A DNA stretch of 64,000 nt from Hymenobacter sp. BT18 (GTDB taxonomy: Bacteria > Bacteroidota > Bacteroidia > Cytophagales > Hymenobacteraceae). Within the stretch, counting starts at the first letter, position 1. Each line of letters starts with the position of its first letter. Of this stretch, positions 35,401 through 43,168 are shown piece by piece. The translations under genes were made by a program, and so were the position numbers. Below the pieces are notes generated by a model that saw only the letters and a program-made list of their open reading frames with translations, made no database searches and was not told where the DNA came from. Location of the stretch: NCBI RefSeq assembly GCF_012273015.1, contig NZ_CP050954.1, positions 434,001 through 498,000 of the forward strand, in the 5' to 3' direction.

Positions 35401-35493
35401 GACCGCATGCTGGACCCCAAGGAGCATATCCGCAAGACCGACGACCTGGACGTGTGCCAGTGGTGCCCCTACAAGGGAATTTGCGCCCGGTAA
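32449..35493 (+). CDS. AddB-like PD-(D/E)XK nuclease/inactive helicase
   Basis: Protein of 1014 residues, the likely AddB partner of the AddA-like protein at 25207. The N-terminal half is an inactivated helicase fold (DLVVVVPTRRAVVYLKNELA). The C-terminal nuclease domain has FGTAVHFVLEH, VGYADRVDE and the catalytic IIDYKTGAV (about residue 882). Four cysteines (CSLRF about 719 and C-x2-C-x5-C in VCQWCPYKGIC at the end) match the iron-sulfur staple of AddB nucleases. The nuclease motif is intact, in contrast to the degenerate one in the AddA-like protein. It would process DNA ends for recombination. Confidence 0.87.
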   Translation: MTPRPAPAALPADPTAALQPFLRQAAQDLLSRFSGAELSDLVVVVPTRRAVVYLKNELALAAPKGEALWSPRVAAMEDYMVELAGVQVEEPIALQLLLFDILREIDPKLDFDLFTGWSRLLLDDFSALDQNLADASNLFEYLSEAKALERWDLSDSPAPASATAAWFRFWDDLEKVYRRLRRRLKEQHLAYPGLAYRLAVDALQKLLQATPEQVPQHVFLGLGVLSKAERRLLKLLLKERKAEVRFDTDRFYLDGDSPNRAGQPFRQLADSLDLPPTAFGFGDMGAEELLRTLPRRVRFIGVANNSMQGKVAGQLVMEGLQTAPRASVAVVLPDETLLLPVLHGLPPEQVPQFNVTMGLSFRSTPLFNLIDLLFEVHLTGIREGETSSDYGIRRYHHLTVTKLLAHPFLRRYENWLDTQPEQAAFHGVLDDICRQIVKRNAVLLTEAELRELGRHHPLVEALFRPWRNCDDVVQACYEVIELLRDVYQQEHTAIEAEYLYLFYTLVRQLDSAFDCRTQRPSVRSFRRFLYEQMTRTRLPFAGEPIAQVQVMGLLETRALDFDHIIILSCNEQILPAPKRNTSLFPYDVLTKYGMPTYAEHEAATSHQFWRLLQRAQRVDLVYILPGAEGVQAGERSRFLLQIEHDLAAQNPGLELLDLTASATVLPSGQQVGGEIARGSEGNQKYEGDLVLEKDYEMRGAIRGLLERGLSASALNEFLTCSLRFYFSRIAKFQEQEGVAEDLGADVFGTAVHFVLEHLMTPFVAESKPITAEDIASWKPQVAELLERGLALEDGEEAAAPRQQLPDEGLNHVLRGVGVHLVDRYLDSLAQQIAEEGPLRVVGLEQQLFGTVFVETSAGEQVAVRLVGYADRVDELPNGQRRIIDYKTGAVHGGGLNLLGSARKKYTPQEALERLVTEAGGGAEKVRQLWLYRLMLAQLGYPAAQAAIVPLRSPDPTPLEADLSFLTTDELSFEQSSNEAMRRLVDRMLDPKEHIRKTDDLDVCQWCPYKGICAR

Positions 35494-35502
35494 CCTGCTG
35501 CT

Positions 35503-35811
35503 ATGTTTGCCGGAATCACCATTCCTTTAGCTGTACTGTTTTTCGACAGCGTTTTTCTGCTATTGTTTAAGGGTATCTACCTGCTGCTCATTCGTTCTGC
35601 CCAGCGGTCTGAGCCTTTTAGCATCCAGCATTATCTGTTCATAACTGCTGGGGTGCAGCTAGGGCTGCTACTTTTGCTCTTAGCCCTCGAAATCGTGCTG
35701 AACCCACACGGCAAAGGCTGGGAGGATTTCGTGTTGGGCCTTGCCTTCACCAGCACCTTTGCCGTGCCGCTTTTCCTTTTAATTCGTCATCATTGGCGAA
35801 CTTCTGTCTAA
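35503..35811 (+). CDS. small hypothetical membrane protein
   Basis: Protein of 102 residues with three hydrophobic segments (IPLAVLFFDSVFLLLFKGIYLLLI, FITAGVQLGLLLLLLALEIVL, FTSTFAVPLFLLI) joined by short charged loops. It starts 9 nt after the addB-like stop and may be co-transcribed with it. No family was recognised. The compact gene with ATG start, membrane pattern and tight spacing argue that it is real. Confidence 0.6.
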   Translation: MFAGITIPLAVLFFDSVFLLLFKGIYLLLIRSAQRSEPFSIQHYLFITAGVQLGLLLLLLALEIVLNPHGKGWEDFVLGLAFTSTFAVPLFLLIRHHWRTSV

Positions 35812-35831
35812 CCTTCAAATTCCCTTTTCTC

Positions 35832-36269
35832 ATGGACGAATTCATGCAAGCTGCCATCGACGAAGCCCGGCTGGGCCGGTCCCAGGGCGGCATCCCTATT
35901 GGCTCGGTGCTGGTGCGCGACGGTAAACTGGTGGCCCGGGGCCACAACAAGCGCGTGCAGGAGCTGAACCCCATTCTGCACGGCGAAATGGACTGCCTAA
36001 ACAACGCTGGCCGCCAGGCCGAGGGCTACCGCAACACCGTCATCTACAGCACCCTGATGCCTTGCTTTATGTGCGCCGGCACCATCGTGCAGTTCAAGAT
36101 TCCGAAAGTAGTGGTGGGCGAGTCGCGCACCTTCGACGGCGCCCGCGAGTTCATGGAAAGCCACGGCGTGGAAGTAGTAGACCTGGATTTGCCCGAGTGC
36201 GTGCAGATGATGGAGGAATTCATTGCCGCCGAGCCCGCCCTCTGGAACGAGGACATCATGGAAGAATAA
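35832..36269 (+). CDS. nucleoside/cytosine deaminase, FCY1-like
   Basis: Zinc-dependent deaminase of 145 residues. HGEMDC (about residue 50) gives the zinc His and catalytic Glu, and MPCFMC (about 75) the two zinc cysteines: the HxE...PCxxC signature. The sequence around it (GGIPIGSVLVRDGKL, GHNKRVQ) resembles yeast-type cytosine deaminase and related nucleobase deaminases rather than tRNA TadA. It would deaminate cytosine or a similar base in pyrimidine salvage. The ATG at 35832 begins the conserved domain. Confidence 0.87.
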   Translation: MDEFMQAAIDEARLGRSQGGIPIGSVLVRDGKLVARGHNKRVQELNPILHGEMDCLNNAGRQAEGYRNTVIYSTLMPCFMCAGTIVQFKIPKVVVGESRTFDGAREFMESHGVEVVDLDLPECVQMMEEFIAAEPALWNEDIMEE

Positions 36270-36337
36270 CTGCCTAGGCAGCGGCGGCTCACATCATTAT
36301 GTAAGACGATAAGCCCGGGGAGCCGGTAATTGCGGCG

Positions 36338-36345
36338 TACTTTTG
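36338..36345 (+). promoter_or_regulatory. -7 box directly before ATG (leaderless)
   Basis: TACTTTTG ends 4 nt before the ATG at 36350, so the transcript probably begins at the start codon. Confidence 0.6.
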
Positions 36346-36349
36346 AGCC

Positions 36350-36655
36350 ATGGATACCTCCTTGCTTTCTTCCTCCAAAAAATGCCCGCACTGTAGTCAC
36401 TGGTCGGCTTGGCAACAGCAAAGCGACGACCGGTGTGAGCGGTGCGGGCAGCTGCTGGACCCGCAACTGCGGCGCAACGAGCAGCAGCGGGAAGAGCTGG
36501 TTAATGCGAAAATGTCCTCGGTGATGCTCATTGAGATAAAACCCGAAGACAGCGCCTTCGTTCGGTTCTTTAAATACATCATCCGGGGCGGCCAATTAGC
36601 ATTTGCCGGCCTGCTTGCTTTCATCATATGGGTGGTAACGGCATTGGCTGGTTAA
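36350..36655 (+). CDS. zinc-ribbon membrane protein
   Basis: Protein of 101 residues. The N-terminal C-x2-C ... C-x2-C pattern (CPHC about 12-15 and CERC about 29-32) forms a zinc ribbon, and a single transmembrane segment lies near the end (LAFAGLLAFIIWVVTALA). It would be anchored with the ribbon on the cytoplasmic side, if the linker charges are read correctly. Function unknown. It overlaps the start of the next membrane protein by 28 nt, so the two are probably translated from one mRNA. Confidence 0.7.
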   Translation: MDTSLLSSSKKCPHCSHWSAWQQQSDDRCERCGQLLDPQLRRNEQQREELVNAKMSSVMLIEIKPEDSAFVRFFKYIIRGGQLAFAGLLAFIIWVVTALAG

Positions 36656-37029
36656 GACTTCCGCAGGAACTACGGCACCCGCTGTTTCTGGTGGGTGCCG
36701 TGCTTTACCTCTTTTCCAGCGTCAACCGCTACTGGGCGCCGTGGCCGCCGCTGCCCGCCTTTATCAACTCCCACCTGGGCGACCTGTTAACGCTGCCCCT
36801 GGAGCTTACCCTTCTGCTGTGGGTGATGCGGCGCTACTACTTTCGCTGCCCAAGCTTCGTGCTGCCCGGAGCCTGGATTATCAGCACTTGGGTAGTCATT
36901 GCCGTTTGGTTTGAACTGCTGCTGCCCCATTTCAATCCCAAAGTTATTGCCGACCCCCTCGACGTAGTCGCCTACACCGTGGGTGGGCTTATTTTCTGGC
37001 GCTGGATGAACCAACCCGCCCAGGAATGA
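36628..37029 (+). CDS. hypothetical integral membrane protein
   Basis: Protein of 133 residues with three or four hydrophobic stretches (LFLVGAVLYLFSSVN, LLTLPLELTLLLWVM, AWIISTWVVIAVWFELLLPHF) and a C-terminal VVAYTVGGLIFWRW. The pattern resembles small Bacteroidota proteins annotated as magnesium-citrate transporters, but I see no transport motif and would not assign that. The ATG at 36628 lies inside the previous gene (28-nt overlap), consistent with translational coupling. Confidence 0.65.
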   Translation: MGGNGIGWLRLPQELRHPLFLVGAVLYLFSSVNRYWAPWPPLPAFINSHLGDLLTLPLELTLLLWVMRRYYFRCPSFVLPGAWIISTWVVIAVWFELLLPHFNPKVIADPLDVVAYTVGGLIFWRWMNQPAQE

Positions 37030-37141
37030 GCCTGGCTCCTCGCTGAACCTAGAACAAAGCTCCTGCCGTACAACGGCTCGTCTGCCTCGGCGCCAATGGG
37101 TGGCCGGGGCATCTAAGCTTTATCTCCTTTGTACTTCTGCT

Positions 37142-37981
37142 ATGCTGCTTCACGACCTCTACGAGGTGCTCACGACCTACTGGGCCCACTTTCTGTTTTT
37201 GCTGCCCAAGCTGGCCGTAGCCCTGGTGTTGCTGGTTATTGCTGTGTTTGTGGCCGGGCGGCTGAGCCGCCTGCTGGGCGGGCGCCTGCAGGCCCGCTCC
37301 CACGACCCGCTCCTGGCCGAGTTTCTGACCCGGCTGAGCAAGTGGGCGTTTATTGGCCTGGGGCTGCTGCTGGCCATGCAGGTGATAGGCGCAGCCGGCG
37401 TGGTGACGGGCGTGCTGGGCGCAGCGGGGCTTACGGCGTTTGTGGTGGGCTTTGCCCTCAAGGACATTGCTGAGAACTTCCTGGCCGGCGTGGTGCTGGC
37501 CTTCAACCGTCCCTTCCGCATCCACGACACCATTCAGATTCGCGACAACCAAGCCCTGATGGGCCGCGTGGAGGCCCTCAACCTGCGCACCACCCTCATC
37601 AAGACCTTCGACGGCAAGCACATCTACCTGCCCAATGCCCTGGTGCTGCGCGAGCCGCTCATCAACTACACCCGCGACGGGCATATTCGGCAGGATTTTC
37701 TGGTAGCCATTGACATTGAGCAGGATAAAGGACCGGGCCGGGTGCAGCAGCTTGTGCTGGACTTTGTGCGCCAGTACCGGGATGTGGAAAATGAAGAACC
37801 CCACACCCCCTACCTGATTCTGGAAAAAACCGAGGGCAACGTTGCCACCCTGCACGTGTACTTCTGGACGTACTCCGAAGATTACCGACGCGGCACCCAG
37901 CGCCTGAAAAGTGAGCTGATGCAGGGAATCCGGGAATTGCTGGCCGAGCAGGGCTACCCCCACCCGGCAACAGTGCAGTAA
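37142..37981 (+). CDS. MscS-type mechanosensitive ion channel
   Basis: Channel protein of 279 residues. Three N-terminal membrane segments are followed by the pore helix (ITGVLGAAGLTAFVVGFALKDIAENFLAG type, about 90-115) and the soluble beta domain (PFRIHDTIQI, GRVEALNLRTTLIKTFDGKHIYLPN). It ends in the alpha/beta vestibule domain. It would open under membrane tension to protect from hypo-osmotic shock. The length is that of small-conductance MscS. The ATG at 37142 gives the normal short N-terminus. A monocistronic gene; the next gene is a chloride channel. Confidence 0.92.
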   Translation: MLLHDLYEVLTTYWAHFLFLLPKLAVALVLLVIAVFVAGRLSRLLGGRLQARSHDPLLAEFLTRLSKWAFIGLGLLLAMQVIGAAGVVTGVLGAAGLTAFVVGFALKDIAENFLAGVVLAFNRPFRIHDTIQIRDNQALMGRVEALNLRTTLIKTFDGKHIYLPNALVLREPLINYTRDGHIRQDFLVAIDIEQDKGPGRVQQLVLDFVRQYRDVENEEPHTPYLILEKTEGNVATLHVYFWTYSEDYRRGTQRLKSELMQGIRELLAEQGYPHPATVQ

Positions 37982-38165
37982 TTCCACTTTTTTCTGTGGA
38001 AAGCAGCCCAACTTTCCCATCTTACCCGTTAGTGCAGATGCGCGGCCAGCTCCGAGGCAGAGTGTGGACTTTTCCGCGGCCCTGTTTCCGTGGCTGTGCC
38101 GCCTGAGTACCCGTTCCTACCTTGCTGCCGGCAGCGCCCACCCACTGCTGGCTTTTCCCGTTACT

Positions 38166-39944
38166 ATGCCCAAAAACGTTATCCACCGGCTGCTGGGCCC
38201 CTTGTTGCTGTGGCGGCTGCGCCACGTCAACGACCGGGTGTACCTGATTGTGCTCAGCATTGTGGTGGGGCTGCTGGCGGGCTTGGCGGCCGTACTGCTC
38301 AAGAACTCCGTGCACATCAGCCAGGAGCTGATTTTTGCCTGGGTGCCCGAGCAGTACCGGGTGTTTGCCCTGTCGCTCTACCCCATCATTGGCATTTCCC
38401 TGTCGGTGCTGTTTACGCGCTACGTGCTGGGGGGCAAGCTCAGCCGCGGCGTCGGGCCTATTGTGTACAACATTGCCCGCCAGGGCAGTATTGTGCCACG
38501 CAGCAAGCTGTACTCGCAGATGGTTACCTCATTTCTGACCGTCACTTTTGGGGGGTCAGCAGGTCTGGAGGCCCCTATTTCCGTGACGGGCTCGGCCATT
38601 GGCTCCAACGTGGGCCGCATCCTGCGGGTGGGGCGGCGGGAGCGGCGCCTGCTGGTGGGCTGCGGGGCGGCGGCGGGCGTGGCGGCCATCTTCAACTCGC
38701 CCATTGCAGGCGTGCTGTTCGCGGTAGAGGCCATTCTTTCCGAGCTGTCGGCCCCGTTTTTCATTCCCCTGCTTATTTCTTCGGCCACGGCTACGGTGGT
38801 ATCCAAGCTGCTGTACGCCGGGCAGCCCTTCGTGCTCATCACCACGGCCTGGCCCGTAGAAGCTATACCGTTCTACCTCATGCTGGCCTTGTTCACGGCC
38901 CTGCTGTCGGTATACATGATTCGCGTATACTTCCTGGCGGAGCGCCTGTATGAGCGGTGGCCTAACCCCTTTCGCAAGATTGTGGTGGGCGGCGTAGCGC
39001 TGGGGCTGCTGGTGTTCATCTTTCCACCCCTCTACGGTGAAGGGTACAACATCGTGCAGCTGCTGCTCAGCGGGCAGTCGGAGCGGCTGGTGGATGGCTC
39101 TTTGTTTGCCGTGTACCGCGACGACAGCGTGCTGCTGGTGCTGCTGGTAGCCATTGGCAGTATGCTGCTGAAAGTGGTGGCTACCACCATCACCGTGGGC
39201 TCGGGCGGCAACGGGGGCATGTTCGGCTCGTCCTTGTTTGTGGGGGCGCTGGCGGGGTTTGTGTATGCGCGCGTCATCAACCTAAGTGGCATGGCCCCGG
39301 TACCGGAAGTGCACTTCATTGTGCTGGGCATGGCCGGCATGCTGGCCGGCGTGGTGCACGCCCCGCTCACGGCCATCTTCCTGATTGCCGAAATTACGGG
39401 CGGCTATGCCCTGTTTGTGCCGCTGATGGCCGTTACGTCCTGCTCCTACCTGGTGACCAAATACTTCGAGCCGTATTCGGTGTACACCCGCAAGCTGGCC
39501 AAGCAAGGCATCTACATGCACCAGGACCGCGACCGGGGCCTGCTCTCCCAGCTGGATTTGCACCACCTGATTCAGAACGACTTTGTGCCGGTGCGGCCCG
39601 AAAACACCCTGGGTGAGCTGGTCGACATTTTCCGCCACGCTACCCGCAACCTGTTTCCGGTGGTGAATGAGCAGGGGGAGCTGCTGGGCATCGTGAGCCT
39701 GGACACCGTGCGCGACGCCCTCTTCGACGACGACCACTACACCACCACCCTTGTGGCTGACCTGATGACCCAGCCCCCCGCCATCGTCAACCCCGACGAC
39801 ATGATGCTGGATACGCTGCGCTGCATGGAGCAGGTAGGCGCCTGGGCCCTGCCCGTGGTCGAAAACGGCCGCTATGCCGGCTTCCTGCTCAAGTCCGCCA
39901 TCCTGGCGGCCTACCGCCGCCAGCTCCTCAAGGAATCAGACTAG
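38166..39944 (+). CDS. ClC-family chloride channel/antiporter with two CBS domains
   Basis: Protein of 592 residues. The ClC membrane domain spans about 20-430 with the selectivity signatures GGSAGLEAPI (about 125), the Gly-rich GSGGNGGMFGSS (about 345) and a large set of hydrophobic helices. Two CBS domains follow (about 465-585; FVPVRPENTLGELVDIF and TLVADLMTQPPAIV), which commonly sense adenine nucleotides. The GLEAP form replaces the usual G(K/R)EGP, so the gating glutamate is kept but its neighbour is altered. The ATG at 38166 was chosen over a longer frame. It lies upstream of, and convergent with, a cation/proton antiporter, suggesting ion homeostasis. Confidence 0.9.
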   Translation: MPKNVIHRLLGPLLLWRLRHVNDRVYLIVLSIVVGLLAGLAAVLLKNSVHISQELIFAWVPEQYRVFALSLYPIIGISLSVLFTRYVLGGKLSRGVGPIVYNIARQGSIVPRSKLYSQMVTSFLTVTFGGSAGLEAPISVTGSAIGSNVGRILRVGRRERRLLVGCGAAAGVAAIFNSPIAGVLFAVEAILSELSAPFFIPLLISSATATVVSKLLYAGQPFVLITTAWPVEAIPFYLMLALFTALLSVYMIRVYFLAERLYERWPNPFRKIVVGGVALGLLVFIFPPLYGEGYNIVQLLLSGQSERLVDGSLFAVYRDDSVLLVLLVAIGSMLLKVVATTITVGSGGNGGMFGSSLFVGALAGFVYARVINLSGMAPVPEVHFIVLGMAGMLAGVVHAPLTAIFLIAEITGGYALFVPLMAVTSCSYLVTKYFEPYSVYTRKLAKQGIYMHQDRDRGLLSQLDLHHLIQNDFVPVRPENTLGELVDIFRHATRNLFPVVNEQGELLGIVSLDTVRDALFDDDHYTTTLVADLMTQPPAIVNPDDMMLDTLRCMEQVGAWALPVVENGRYAGFLLKSAILAAYRRQLLKESD

Positions 39945-39988
39945 CGGTGGATGACGCACGAATTGAGCATTCACCTATTAACCCATTG

Positions 39989-41224
39989 CTAATACTCGCC
40001 TAGCTGGGGTTGTTTCGGGGCCAGCATCAGGCCAACCATCATCATGATGCCGGTGAGCAGGATGACGACGAACAGGATGTTTTCGCTGATTTCGCCGATG
40101 AGGTGCTCCCGCGGGATGCTGTAGAACAGCAGCACGCTGATCAGGCCTTTGGGCGCAATAAACAGCTCGGGCACCAGGTCGGTGCGGGCCACGTAGCGCA
40201 GATAGAAAAACCGGATGAGCGTAAGGACCGCCACAATCAGCAGGCCTTGCAGCAGCAGGCCGCCGTTGAGCACGTTGCCGATGGTGATAGAAAAGCCGAA
40301 CAGCAAAAAGAAAAACGTGCGAATCAGGAAGGCCGACTCGGCGGTGATGCTCTTGAGCTGGTGCAGCTCCTCACTAAGGCGCTCGGGCCGGAACCAGCGC
40401 GCCAGCGGCCCCTGTAGAAACAGCTTGGCGTTGTTGACCACCAGCCCAAACACCAGCACCACAATCAGCGAGGACAGGTGCAGCTTCTTGGACAGCGAAT
40501 ACACGAGCACCAGAAAGGCGATAATCAGGAAGAACTTGACGTGCAGCCGGATCCGGTCGAGCAGGAACGCCAGCGCGGCGGTGCTGAGTACGGCCACCAC
40601 CAGCACGGCCACCACGTCGCGCGCAAAGGTGACCACCGATACACCTTGGGCAAAGTTGTCCTGCACTGCGAAGTTGAAGAGCATAATGCCCAGGATGTCG
40701 GAAAACGTGCTTTCGTACACGATAAACTCCTGCTTTTCGCCGCCCAGATTGGCCACGCTGGGAATGGCAATGGCCGAGCTGATGACGGCCAGCGGCACGG
40801 CATTGATCAGGCAGCTTTGAAACGAAGCCCCCACGTACAGGTGCAGCAGCCAGGCAATGGCCCCCGCCTGCACCACCAGAATCAGCAGGGCCGCCACGAA
40901 GGAGCGCCGGATGAGCGGAGCCTTTTCGCGGCGCAGCTCCAGGTCCAGGGCCCCTTCCAGCACAATCATGATCAGCCCGATGATGCCGAACAGCTCCAGC
41001 ATGAGTTGGGGTACGCGTACGGCCACGTCGAAGTAATCGGCCGTTTGGCGCAGGGCAATACCCGTGGCCAGCAGCATCAGTACGGAGGGAATGCGGGTGG
41101 CACGGGCCGCCAAATCAAACAGATATGAGAGAATAATGGCCAGGCTCAGCCCGATCAGGATAGAGTAAGGACCCATACGCAAGTCAGCAAAGAGGAGCTT
41201 CGGATACGCAGGAAAACGGCGCAT
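39989..41224 (-). CDS. CPA1-type sodium/proton antiporter
   Basis: Cation:proton antiporter of 411 residues with about twelve membrane segments. Features include RIPSVLMLLATGIALRQ, an acidic IMIVLEGALDLE segment and FRPERLSEELHQLKSI before the later helices. It fits the CPA1/NhaP-like group that exchanges Na+ or K+ for protons. Starts at 41257, 41224 and 41176 are all possible; 41224 is listed, but MGPYSILIGLSLAI at 41176 is the conserved beginning of the first helix. The gene is divergent from the flavoprotein and convergent with the ClC gene. Confidence 0.85.
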   Translation of the reverse strand: MRRFPAYPKLLFADLRMGPYSILIGLSLAIILSYLFDLAARATRIPSVLMLLATGIALRQTADYFDVAVRVPQLMLELFGIIGLIMIVLEGALDLELRREKAPLIRRSFVAALLILVVQAGAIAWLLHLYVGASFQSCLINAVPLAVISSAIAIPSVANLGGEKQEFIVYESTFSDILGIMLFNFAVQDNFAQGVSVVTFARDVVAVLVVAVLSTAALAFLLDRIRLHVKFFLIIAFLVLVYSLSKKLHLSSLIVVLVFGLVVNNAKLFLQGPLARWFRPERLSEELHQLKSITAESAFLIRTFFFLLFGFSITIGNVLNGGLLLQGLLIVAVLTLIRFFYLRYVARTDLVPELFIAPKGLISVLLFYSIPREHLIGEISENILFVVILLTGIMMMVGLMLAPKQPQLGEY

Positions 41225-41295
41225 GGTCGATTTTTTGCGGCTCCCTCCTGCGGCCATCTGCTTGTTCACTTATCCGCAACTGCCGCGCGGCTGCG

Positions 41296-41303
41296 TACTT
41301 TTG
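41296..41303 (+). promoter_or_regulatory. -7 box directly before GTG (leaderless)
   Basis: TACTTTTG ends 4 nt before the GTG at 41308, the same spacing as at 19384, 36350, 46421 and 54207. Confidence 0.6.
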
Positions 41304-41307
41304 CCGA

Positions 41308-42558
41308 GTGCAGCCTGCGTTTTCATTTCCCGAAATAGCCATTATTGGCGGTGGCCCGGCGGCGTTGCTGGCGGCTCAGCGCCTGGCCGAGGCGGGCCGG
41401 CGCGTGGCCGTTGTTGAGGCGCAGAATACCGTGGGCCGCAAGTTTCTGGTTGCCGGGCACGGGGGCTTCAACCTGACCAATGCCGAACCAGCTGAAGCAT
41501 TTGCGGACCGCTACGGGCCTCACGCAGCCGAATTCCGCCGGTTTCTGGCGCACTTCTCCCCCACCGACCTGCGTGCCTGGGCCCTGGACCTGGGCATCGA
41601 CACCTTCGTAGGTACCAGTGGGCGGGTGTTTCCGCGGCCCGAGCACAAACCCGCCGACCTGCTGCGCGCTTGGCTGCGGCGCCTGCACGAGCTGGGCGTG
41701 CAGCTCCACACGCGTCACCGCTGGCTGGGCTTTGCCGGCGCAACCGGGCTACGCCTGCTGAACGAAGTGACCGGCGAGGAAACCGAGTGGCACCCCACCG
41801 CTACCCTGCTGGCTTTGGGCGGCGCGAGCTGGTCTAAAACTGGCTCCGACGGCCGCTGGGTGCCCCTGCTGGAGCAGTTGGGCGTGCAATGCGTACCGTT
41901 TGCCCCCAGCAACTGCGGGGCTGAGGTGGCCTGGTCGGCCTTCTTCCGGGAAAAAGTAGGCAGGACTCCGCTCAAGAACGTGGCCCTGAGCTGCCAGGGC
42001 CGCCTTGTGCGCGGGGAAATCCTGCTCACCGATTACGGCCTGGAGGGTACGCCCGTGTACGCCCTGACCCCGCAGCTGCGCGCGGCCCTAGCTGCCGGCA
42101 CCCCGGCGTACCTACACCTCAACCTCAAACCCGATGTGCCGCTGCCCCAGCTGGCGGAGAAGCTGCGGCAGCGGCGGGCAAGTCAGTCGTGGCCGAAGTT
42201 TCTGGCCGAGGTCCTGCGCCTGAAGCCGCCGGTGTCCACGCTGCTGAGGGAGCTGGTGCCCGAGCTGCCGGTCGCCCCTGACACTCTGGCCCGGCTGCTG
42301 ACCCAGCTGCCCATCCCCGTAGCCGGACTCCGCCCACTCGAAGAGGCCATCAGCTCGGCGGGGGGCGTGGCGTGGTCGGAGGTAACGGAAGGGCTGATGC
42401 TGCGCCAGCGGCCCGGCACCTTCGTAGCGGGCGAAATGCTGGACTGGGAAGCGCCTACCGGCGGGTATCTGCTGCAGGGCTGCTTTAGCACCGGCGCCTG
42501 GGCGGCCCAAGCCATACGGAGGTACCTGGAAATGAAGAATGAGAAGGCGGGGTGGTGA
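41308..42558 (+). CDS. TIGR03862-type flavoprotein (HI0933-like)
   Basis: FAD-binding protein of 416 residues with GTG start. IAIIGGGPAALLAAQRLAEAG gives the dinucleotide fold, VGRKFLVAGHGGFNLTNAE the family signature (about 46-64), and GEMLDWEAPTGGYLLQGCFSTG the C-terminal FAD contact. The pattern differs from the BaiN-like paralogue at 19384 (RISGGGRCN) and matches the TIGR03862 group. The reaction is unknown. The last codons read ATGAAGAATGAGAAG, a sequence shared with the end of the convergent gene. Confidence 0.87.
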   Translation: MQPAFSFPEIAIIGGGPAALLAAQRLAEAGRRVAVVEAQNTVGRKFLVAGHGGFNLTNAEPAEAFADRYGPHAAEFRRFLAHFSPTDLRAWALDLGIDTFVGTSGRVFPRPEHKPADLLRAWLRRLHELGVQLHTRHRWLGFAGATGLRLLNEVTGEETEWHPTATLLALGGASWSKTGSDGRWVPLLEQLGVQCVPFAPSNCGAEVAWSAFFREKVGRTPLKNVALSCQGRLVRGEILLTDYGLEGTPVYALTPQLRAALAAGTPAYLHLNLKPDVPLPQLAEKLRQRRASQSWPKFLAEVLRLKPPVSTLLRELVPELPVAPDTLARLLTQLPIPVAGLRPLEEAISSAGGVAWSEVTEGLMLRQRPGTFVAGEMLDWEAPTGGYLLQGCFSTGAWAAQAIRRYLEMKNEKAGW

Positions 42559-42721
42559 GTGGAGCCGAATATTCCGGGCAGTCCTTAGGGTACTGCAACG
42601 TAAAAGCCCCTGCGGGCCGTGGTGGCGTCAGGGGCTTTCTGGTAGAAGAGCGTCTGGCTTTGTTCAGGACGAATGGCTTCGCGCCACTACCCAAATCCTT
42701 TTTCACTCCTCATTCTTCATT
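42531..42721. repeat. short inverted repeat overlapping two convergent C-termini
   Basis: AATGAAGAATGAG (42531-42543, plus strand) recurs as its reverse complement at 42709-42721. Both copies lie inside the last codons of the convergent genes and flank a terminator hairpin, similar in layout to the GGATT-arm elements. Confidence 0.55.
42603..42638. terminator. terminator between convergent genes
   Basis: AAAGCCCCTG (42603-42612) pairs with CAGGGGCTTT (42629-42638) around a 16-nt loop. A and T tracts at the ends suit termination from both sides. Confidence 0.7.
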
Positions 42722-42960
42722 AACTCCTTCTCCACCGCTTCGGCCAGAATGGCCCTGGCTTCTTCTACCAGGCGCTGGCCCGGGTCGGCGTGCTGGCGGT
42801 AAACCAAAGCACACAGCACGAAAAACGAGACAATCGGGAGAAAGCAGCCCAGGAAAAACCACAGCCAGAAAGACCGCCCGTGGCTATAGGCGCAATAGCC
42901 CGTCGTCAGCGGTAGAATTACCACCGAAAACAGCATAGCTAGCAGTAGATCGACGAACAT
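42703..42960 (-). CDS. small hypothetical membrane protein
   Basis: Protein of 85 residues. Two hydrophobic helices (LLLAMLFSVVILPLTTGYCA and FWLWFFLGCFLPIVSFFVLCALVY) are followed by a charged amphipathic tail (RLVEEARAILAEAVEKELMKNEE). Small two-helix proteins of this form are frequent in Bacteroidota, but I do not recognise a named family. The ATG at 42960 has no clear promoter consensus upstream. Confidence 0.6.
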   Translation of the reverse strand: MFVDLLLAMLFSVVILPLTTGYCAYSHGRSFWLWFFLGCFLPIVSFFVLCALVYRQHADPGQRLVEEARAILAEAVEKELMKNEE

Positions 42961-43168
42961 AAGGCAAGGGGGGCTGGCTCGTATTCTAAGATACGGGAGT
43001 ACGCTGAGAAAACCGCAAGGCGAGCAATGACTACTTTGCAGACTGCAAACCGGCAGGGGCCCTACTTGTTAAGGCAAATACGCAGCGGGGGCCACCTTTT
43101 GCCCCCATTTCTGCGTACACGACCCACCTGCCCCCTAAGTGCCGCCCGGCGGCTGCTCCTTGTTGCCC

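Noticed and set aside
37049..38020. Minus-strand open frame of about 323 codons
   Set aside because: It lies fully opposite the MscS gene, which has clear family motifs; the frame is explained by the high GC at third codon positions.
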